A stretch of 64,000 bases of DNA from Paenibacillus sp. 1001270B_150601_E10. Lineage in GTDB: Bacteria > Bacillota > Bacilli > Paenibacillales > Paenibacillaceae. This document shows positions 59,373-64,000 of this stretch, piece by piece. Location: positions 360,157-424,156 of the forward strand of contig NZ_JADMOL010000004.1 in assembly GCF_015558675.1 (NCBI RefSeq), written 5' to 3'. Every line of letters begins with the position of its first letter. The first letter of the stretch is position 1. Both the position numbers and the translations under genes were made by a program. Below the pieces are notes generated by a model. That model worked only from the letters and a program-made list of their open reading frames with translations. It made no database searches and had not been told where the DNA came from.

Positions 59373-60587
59373 ATGAAGATGGATAAGGAAGCGTACTATC
59401 GCCCGACGTGTGCAGAAGTGAATGTATCTGCGCTTCGTCACAACATTCAGGCATTCAGATCAGCCTTGCCTGTTGCCACGAAACTTAGCTTGTGTGTAAA
59501 GGCAAATGCCTACGGACATGGAGCAATAGAAGTGGCAAGAGTGGCAGAAGAGGAAGGTGTGGATTATCTGAATGTTGCTTTTCTAGATGAAGCCATTCAA
59601 CTTCGAAATGCAGGCATCTCCATCCCTATCTTAGTGCTAGGCTATACGCCGCCGGAAGGAATTCCGTCGGCGTATTTCCATAACATCACCTTGACAGTGT
59701 TCAGCTATGAGGTATTGGAGAAGCTAGAAGAGGCTGGAAATCATTTGTGTGTTGAGAACGGTGGACGCCAGTTAAAGGTCCATGTTAAGATGGATTCCGG
59801 TATGGGGCGCCTCGGATTGTGCTCAGCGGAAGAGCTTACAGCATATGTGGCTCGCTTGAGAGCGATCGATGGAGTCCAGGTAGAGGGGGTATTTACCCAC
59901 TTTGCATGTGCGGATGAGCAAGACAAATCCTATACAGAGCTTCAGCATAAGCGCTTTGAAGCTGCTGTGCAGGTGCTGATCGAATCTAAGCAGCTGCCTC
60001 CAATTGTCCATACAAGCAATAGCGCAGCGGCAATCGATCTATCAGCGTATCATCACGACATGGTGAGAGTAGGCATAAGCTTGTACGGTCTGTATCCATC
60101 TAAAGAGGTGAATCATCAGCGTATTAAGCTTGAGCCAGTGCTCGCTTGGAAGACTCAGGTTGTCCATGTAAAAAAGATGAAGGCTCACGAAGCGATTAGC
60201 TACGGAGCTCGATATAAAACAGAGCAAGATGAATGGATTGCGACCCTGCCTGTAGGGTACGCTGATGGATATTCCCGCCTGTTAGGCGGAAAGGTAGACG
60301 TTCTTATTCGAGGCATTCGTGTTCCCGTTGTCGGGACCATTTGCATGGATCAATGCATGATCTCGCTTAGTCCATTAGGAGAGCTAGCGAGGGAGATTCA
60401 CACTGGTGAAGAAGTCATTCTAGTTGGCAGACAAGGCGATGAATGCATTGCAATAGCAGAGCTAGCAGATCATATGGGAACGATTCATTACGAGGTAGCA
60501 TGTATGTTGGCACACCGTTTACCGCGCGTATACGTGGAATCAGGACACCTTCGGACCATTCATAATCCACTGATAATGGAGCCTAAG
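59373..60587 (+). CDS. alr: alanine racemase Alr
   Basis: 405 residues. PLP Lys in LCVKANAYGHG; second catalytic base Tyr in AISYGARYKTE; HVKMDSGMGRLG and FTHFACAD are family motifs. It makes D-alanine for peptidoglycan. ATG 59373 is chosen with GGAGAGCGGAG ahead; ATG 59358 opens the frame five codons earlier. Followed after 254 bases by ndoAI-ndoA, the standard Bacillales order. The coordinates end at the last sense codon; the stop follows. Confidence 0.96.
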
Positions 60588-60844
60588 TAGATCGGCACAG
60601 ATGTGTGGCGAACCTGTTTTTACCTTATATTGGAGCTAAATTCTTTTTCCAGCGATAGAGGAATTCGGAAGCTCTATCACGAATACAGTAGTGTCCGAAG
60701 ACATGTGGATGCTTGGATACGTGATATGGAGAATAGATCAACATACATCATCTGCATAGGGCATATATATTGTTTTGTATAAATTTACTATGCAATCGAC
60801 ATAATGGTACTAACGGAGTAAAGGTTTTGGGGGTGCGAGGACAG

Positions 60845-61126
60845 GTGGCCAATATTCATAACACCAAAAGGATTATGATCAGCTTGCCCGACCAACTGCT
60901 GAAGGAAGTGGATGGCATCGTCGCGAGCGAGAATTCCAACCGCAGTGAATTCATCCGCCAAGCGATGAAATTATATCTTAGCGAGCGGAAAAAACGCCAT
61001 ATTCGTGAATCCATGCAAAGAGGATACATGGAGATGGCGAAGATTAATTTAACGATGGCATCTGAGGCGTTCTATGCAGAAGAGGATGCAGATGGCACTC
61101 TAGGCCGAATGGTTAGTGGGGTGTAG
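60845..61126 (+). CDS. ndoAI: antitoxin EndoAI (ribbon-helix-helix, MazE-like)
   Basis: 93 residues. Strand and helices: [37 protein letters not shown], then the C-terminal toxin-binding part [12 protein letters not shown]-type (here [19 protein letters not shown]). GTG 60845 is the best start by comparison with the family ([12 protein letters not shown]); GTG 60833 is an alternative. It neutralises EndoA and represses the pair. The toxin gene begins 4 bases after its stop. Confidence 0.93.
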   Translation: MANIHNTKRIMISLPDQLLKEVDGIVASENSNRSEFIRQAMKLYLSERKKRHIRESMQRGYMEMAKINLTMASEAFYAEEDADGTLGRMVSGV

Positions 61127-61130
61127 AACA

Positions 61131-61481
61131 TTGATCGTGAAGCGCGGCGACGTATTTTTTGCCGATTTGTCACCCGTGGTTGGTTCGGAGCAAGGCGGGG
61201 TGCGTCCCGTCCTCGTTATTCAGAATGACATCGGTAATCGCTTCAGTCCTACAGTGATCGTAGCAGCCATAACGGCTCAGATCCAGAAGGCGAAGCTTCC
61301 TACCCACGTGGAGATCGAAGCTGCTACGCACGGCTTCGATCGAGACTCTGTCATTTTGCTCGAACAGATTCGAACGATTGATAAGCAGCGTCTTACTGAC
61401 AAGATCACTCATCTTGATGAGGAGACGATGCGCAAGGTTGATGATGCCATACAGATTAGTATTGGTTTAATCGATTTTTAA
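61131..61481 (+). CDS. ndoA: endoribonuclease toxin EndoA (MazF/PemK)
   Basis: 116 residues, the family length. [20 protein letters not shown] and [20 protein letters not shown] are the conserved core with catalytic Arg and Thr. It cuts mRNA at UACAU-type sites in Bacillus. Start is TTG 61131 (LIVKRGDV), read with Met; the frame is open further up but inside the antitoxin end. Terminator follows. Confidence 0.97.
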   Translation: MIVKRGDVFFADLSPVVGSEQGGVRPVLVIQNDIGNRFSPTVIVAAITAQIQKAKLPTHVEIEAATHGFDRDSVILLEQIRTIDKQRLTDKITHLDEETMRKVDDAIQISIGLIDF

Positions 61482-61491
61482 CATGATTCTT

Positions 61492-61543
61492 AAGGCCGCT
61501 GTATGTATCGGAATTAGCTCCGATTTATACAGCGGCCTTTTGT
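61492..61543 (+). terminator. terminator of ndoAI-ndoA
   Basis: AAGGCCGCTGTAT / ATACAGCGGCCTT with inner ATCGGA/TCCGAT, followed by TTGTTG. Confidence 0.88.
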
Positions 61544-61582
61544 TGTCATTAGCCGAATATTCGATTTTTCTAAAGAAAATGA

Positions 61583-62983
61583 TTATTTAGGTTTAATGGA
61601 ATTATTGCTGTCTCGATTCTTCCAAATCTCTGCCGTGAGCAGCGGAACTTGAAGCTGATTGATCTTATTTTTGGTATCCTGTGTCGCAGGAAGCCCCCAT
61701 TTGCTGAAGAATGGAGTCAGGTCTTGGCCTGCAATTTTGGAAGTCATATAAATAAAAGTTTGAACCTTGGCAGCGCTTGTAGTCGGAATTTGATTGCTAG
61801 GAAGCTCTCGATAAGCACGGTGAAGAGCAGGATAGAATTGATCGCCATAGGCCAATTGAAGCTGCCACAGCATGGTCAGCTTAACGAATAGATCGTTGAT
61901 TTGATGATAATCACGAGTCGATTGATTCAAGTAAGCGAATGCTTTTTCATAGATGCCGTCCTGTTCTAGGCGTGATGGCAAGCCGAAAGCCTTTTGAACG
62001 TTCATGCTGTAAATATTTACGGTAACCTCGCCCATGCCGTCCCATGTCCAGGAGTCCATCTGATGCTGATGACCAATCTCATGCCATGGCCCCCAGCCGT
62101 TCGTGGAGAACGCATTCAGATCAAGGATCGCGTTAATGGCATCGGTATGATAGGCGGTATAGTAATACCAGGCATACATGTAATAATCAGAAGCAAAGTA
62201 CTCCACCATATGATGACGATACTTCGGAGCCTGATGAGGCGCTGTTTCTGTATCCGATGTGCCGGATACGTTCTCTTCGATCGTAATGGCTTGATCATGC
62301 TTCTGCATTAAAGCAACGGGATCGGTAACATAACGCTTCGCACTGGCCGTGCTTACCGTAATCAAAGCATGATCCGACTGAAGCTGAACCCAAGGAGCAT
62401 TCGGATATTGGCTCAGCATATTGGTCCAATCGGTCTTCGTATGCTGTCCAAGTACGAAGTAAGGAATATTTTCTCCGCCTTGAATTGTGACTGTTGGAGA
62501 TGTAGGCAGGATGTAGGTCGTATAGAGGAAGACAAGCCCGCCGCTAGAAGACGAGAACGTGTTAGTACCAGGCTGAAGGGTCTTATGATCGCCTTGATAA
62601 GCATAGTTTCCTGAATAGCCTTGTGGATTAATAATGGCCACGCGCGGCAGCTTGGTTGCATCTGAGATCGCCAAGTTGAGGGTGATTGTCTCATTGGGCT
62701 TTACATAAATTCCTGTAGCTTGATACTTTCCGGAAGGGAAGGTGCGGTGGAGAAGAGCAGCCTCTGTATCAGGATTGCCAAACTGCTCTAACGTAATGGT
62801 TTTGGATACTGCAAAGTTCTCCTTCAGTGCTTGAACGCTTGGTGAGCTCGAATCGGCTGCGCTGCTTTTTGTTAATCGCTCTTCGGCTTTAGCAGGATAG
62901 ATCGGGATAAGGCTAAGCGCCATTCCAAGGGAGAGAATGGTGGCTAGAACAACCTTGGAAGACTTGGTCGAGCACTTGAACAT
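61583..62983 (-). CDS. secreted M60-type (enhancin-like) zinc metalloprotease
   Basis: 466 residues with signal peptide (KVVLATILSLGMALSLIPIY, cut near PAKA-EE). The N-terminal beta domain (about 80-170) is followed by the catalytic domain with HEIGHQHQ (HExxH zinc site, about residue 305) in WGPWHEIGHQHQMDSWTW and GMGEVTVNIYSM after it, the third ligand Glu. M60 enzymes cut mucin-like glycoproteins. ATG 62983 follows GGAAAGGAAG. Fits the set of secreted polymer-degrading enzymes in the window. Confidence 0.9.
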   Translation of the reverse strand: MFKCSTKSSKVVLATILSLGMALSLIPIYPAKAEERLTKSSAADSSSPSVQALKENFAVSKTITLEQFGNPDTEAALLHRTFPSGKYQATGIYVKPNETITLNLAISDATKLPRVAIINPQGYSGNYAYQGDHKTLQPGTNTFSSSSGGLVFLYTTYILPTSPTVTIQGGENIPYFVLGQHTKTDWTNMLSQYPNAPWVQLQSDHALITVSTASAKRYVTDPVALMQKHDQAITIEENVSGTSDTETAPHQAPKYRHHMVEYFASDYYMYAWYYYTAYHTDAINAILDLNAFSTNGWGPWHEIGHQHQMDSWTWDGMGEVTVNIYSMNVQKAFGLPSRLEQDGIYEKAFAYLNQSTRDYHQINDLFVKLTMLWQLQLAYGDQFYPALHRAYRELPSNQIPTTSAAKVQTFIYMTSKIAGQDLTPFFSKWGLPATQDTKNKINQLQVPLLTAEIWKNRDSNNSIKPK

Positions 62984-63269
62984 CAATGCATCTTCCTTTC
63001 CATCATGGGATTGAGTGTTGTACTACCCTATAATTATATTGAGGAGAACAAAGAGTATAACAGTTATGTGACATTTCTGTTTAATTTTGAACACTAAGAA
63101 ATGATTTCAGGCATTGAAGCGTTAAGATGAGGATAATGATTTGTCCATTATGTTAATTTATAAATACGAATGGCTGACAAGTGTGAATTTGAAAGATTTT
63201 TCCTAGCTTTTCTTGATGCGATCCTTCAATATCAAGATCACAACATGTGGAATTGGAGGATGATATTGA

Positions 63270-63926
63270 ATGATAAAGAAAAGGATGATCCGGCTTGCTG
63301 CTGCTGGTCTAAGCGTAGTCTTATTCACGGGAATCGTCTCGGTTAGTTACGCGCACCCTGGTCGAACAGATTCCAAAGGTGGGCACACATGTAGGACGAA
63401 CTGTGAGAAATGGGGGCTAGAATACGGGGAGTATCATTATCACAATGGCAAATCCTCAAGCAGTTCTTCTAGCAGCTCTTCTAGCTCTGCTTCATCTTCG
63501 AAAAATAAAAACAACGTAGGAACTCAAGTAAAGCCGAAGAAGCCTGATCAAGCTAATGGAATTAAACCTAACGCAATTGCGATTCAACTCTATTTGAATA
63601 AAGAAAAGATAGGATTGAAGAATACAGCTGTCCAATATGACGGTCAATTGATGCTGCCGCTGACAGAAATGCTGCAAATTCTCAAAGTTCCGTATAGTGT
63701 CAAGGATAGAAAAGTATTCGTTCAAAGCAAAGATGGCCAGATTGGCATTCCAACCAAAAACAATAGCAAGCGCATGACGAAAAATGGAAATGAGGTTGTT
63801 CTTGCGACTCCGATCATCCAATATGACGGCAGAGTTATGGTGACTTTGCAGGTGTTGCGCATGCTGAATGACCATCAGTTTGACTATAAAAAATCCGATA
63901 AAGCCTTGTATATCATATCACCATAA
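63270..63926 (+). CDS. secreted YHYH-domain protein with C-terminal stalk domain
   Basis: 218 residues. Signal peptide (LAAAGLSVVLFTGIVSVSYA), then the YHYH motif region: AHPGRTDSKGGHTCRTNC and YGEYHYHN (two Cys, several His, so metal binding is likely). A poly-Ser linker (about 64-75, encoded by near-identical tcttctagcagc-type codons) leads to a copper-amine-oxidase-N-like domain (MLPLTEMLQILKVPYSVKDR and VMVTLQVLRMLNDHQF). GGAGGATGATATTGA precedes the ATG. Function not known. A hairpin GCTCGG / CCGAGC (63943-63970) follows. Confidence 0.88.
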   Translation: MIKKRMIRLAAAGLSVVLFTGIVSVSYAHPGRTDSKGGHTCRTNCEKWGLEYGEYHYHNGKSSSSSSSSSSSSASSSKNKNNVGTQVKPKKPDQANGIKPNAIAIQLYLNKEKIGLKNTAVQYDGQLMLPLTEMLQILKVPYSVKDRKVFVQSKDGQIGIPTKNNSKRMTKNGNEVVLATPIIQYDGRVMVTLQVLRMLNDHQFDYKKSDKALYIISP

Positions 63927-63942
63927 AGGCAATCATAAGCAT

Positions 63943-63970
63943 GCTCGGTTCTCACTTCCTAGAGCCGAGC
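63943..63970 (+). terminator. hairpin after the YHYH gene
   Basis: GCTCGGTTCT / AGAGCCGAGC (one mismatch), loop CACTTCCT, without a T-run before the window end. Confidence 0.5.
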
Positions 63971-64000
63971 TGCGCTCATACTTATTTAAGAAAATCATGA

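Noticed and set aside
1-64000. CRISPR arrays, tRNA, rRNA, insertion sequences, prophage
   Set aside because: I looked for regular direct repeats, cloverleaf arms and transposase or phage motifs and saw none. The holin-like toxin is not accompanied by phage genes.

Overview
The window looks like the chromosome of a spore-forming member of the Paenibacillaceae (Paenibacillus or a close relative). The base composition is moderate, and starts are strong Gram-positive ribosome sites, many with TTG or GTG. A CotD-like spore coat protein is present. The alr region has the Bacillales order (ydcC-like lipoprotein, alr, ndoAI, ndoA). Chitin-active secreted proteins are plentiful. I see no rRNA, tRNA, CRISPR array, insertion sequence or prophage. 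All gene names rest on reading the proteins, not on a search.

Layout. 1-7003: the 3' part of a cell-wall or secreted subtilase, two small membrane proteins, and an ABC ATPase/FtsX permease pair with a long extracellular coiled coil. 7162-12058: a sugar-type ABC solute-binding lipoprotein divergent from a GH29 alpha-L-fucosidase, then a first AA10 lytic polysaccharide monooxygenase (LPMO). 12701-31041 is the metabolic core, an anaerobic nitrate respiration island: modAB (molybdate uptake), narGHJI (nitrate reductase), nreABC (nitrate and oxygen sensing; the NreB Cys cluster is intact), narK (nitrate/nitrite transport), then moeB, moaC (opposite strand) and moeA-mobB-moaE-moaD-mobA-moaA for the molybdenum cofactor. 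Candidate NreC and FNR sites lie in front of narG and moeB, so one regulator may couple enzyme and cofactor synthesis. modC and moaB/mogA are not in the window.

31180-46754: a second LPMO, an unrecognised protein, a TetR regulator with its own palindrome next to a Ca-type P-type ATPase, two tiny basic proteins, an aldo/keto reductase, a MalY/PatB-type C-S lyase, a DUF1992 protein, a CotD-like coat protein, a third LPMO, a NADAR-family glycosidase, a Mug-type DNA glycosylase and a membrane TPR protein. 47257-49889: the anaerobic ribonucleotide reductase nrdD-nrdG, which fits the anaerobic lifestyle implied by the nar island.

49890-64000: a compact type I toxin-antitoxin locus (27-residue holin-like toxin with a masked ribosome site and a convergent antisense RNA), an SPFH / ribbon-helix-helix / unknown three-gene operon, secreted proteins, an ECF sigma factor with its membrane anti-sigma factor, the ydcC-alr-ndoAI-ndoA block, an M60-type metalloprotease and a YHYH-domain protein.

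Most notable for follow-up are the unannotated type I toxin locus, the near-identical operator-like palindromes in front of two LPMO genes, the array of CCTA/TAGG half-sites in front of narG, and the SPFH-RHH-unknown operon.
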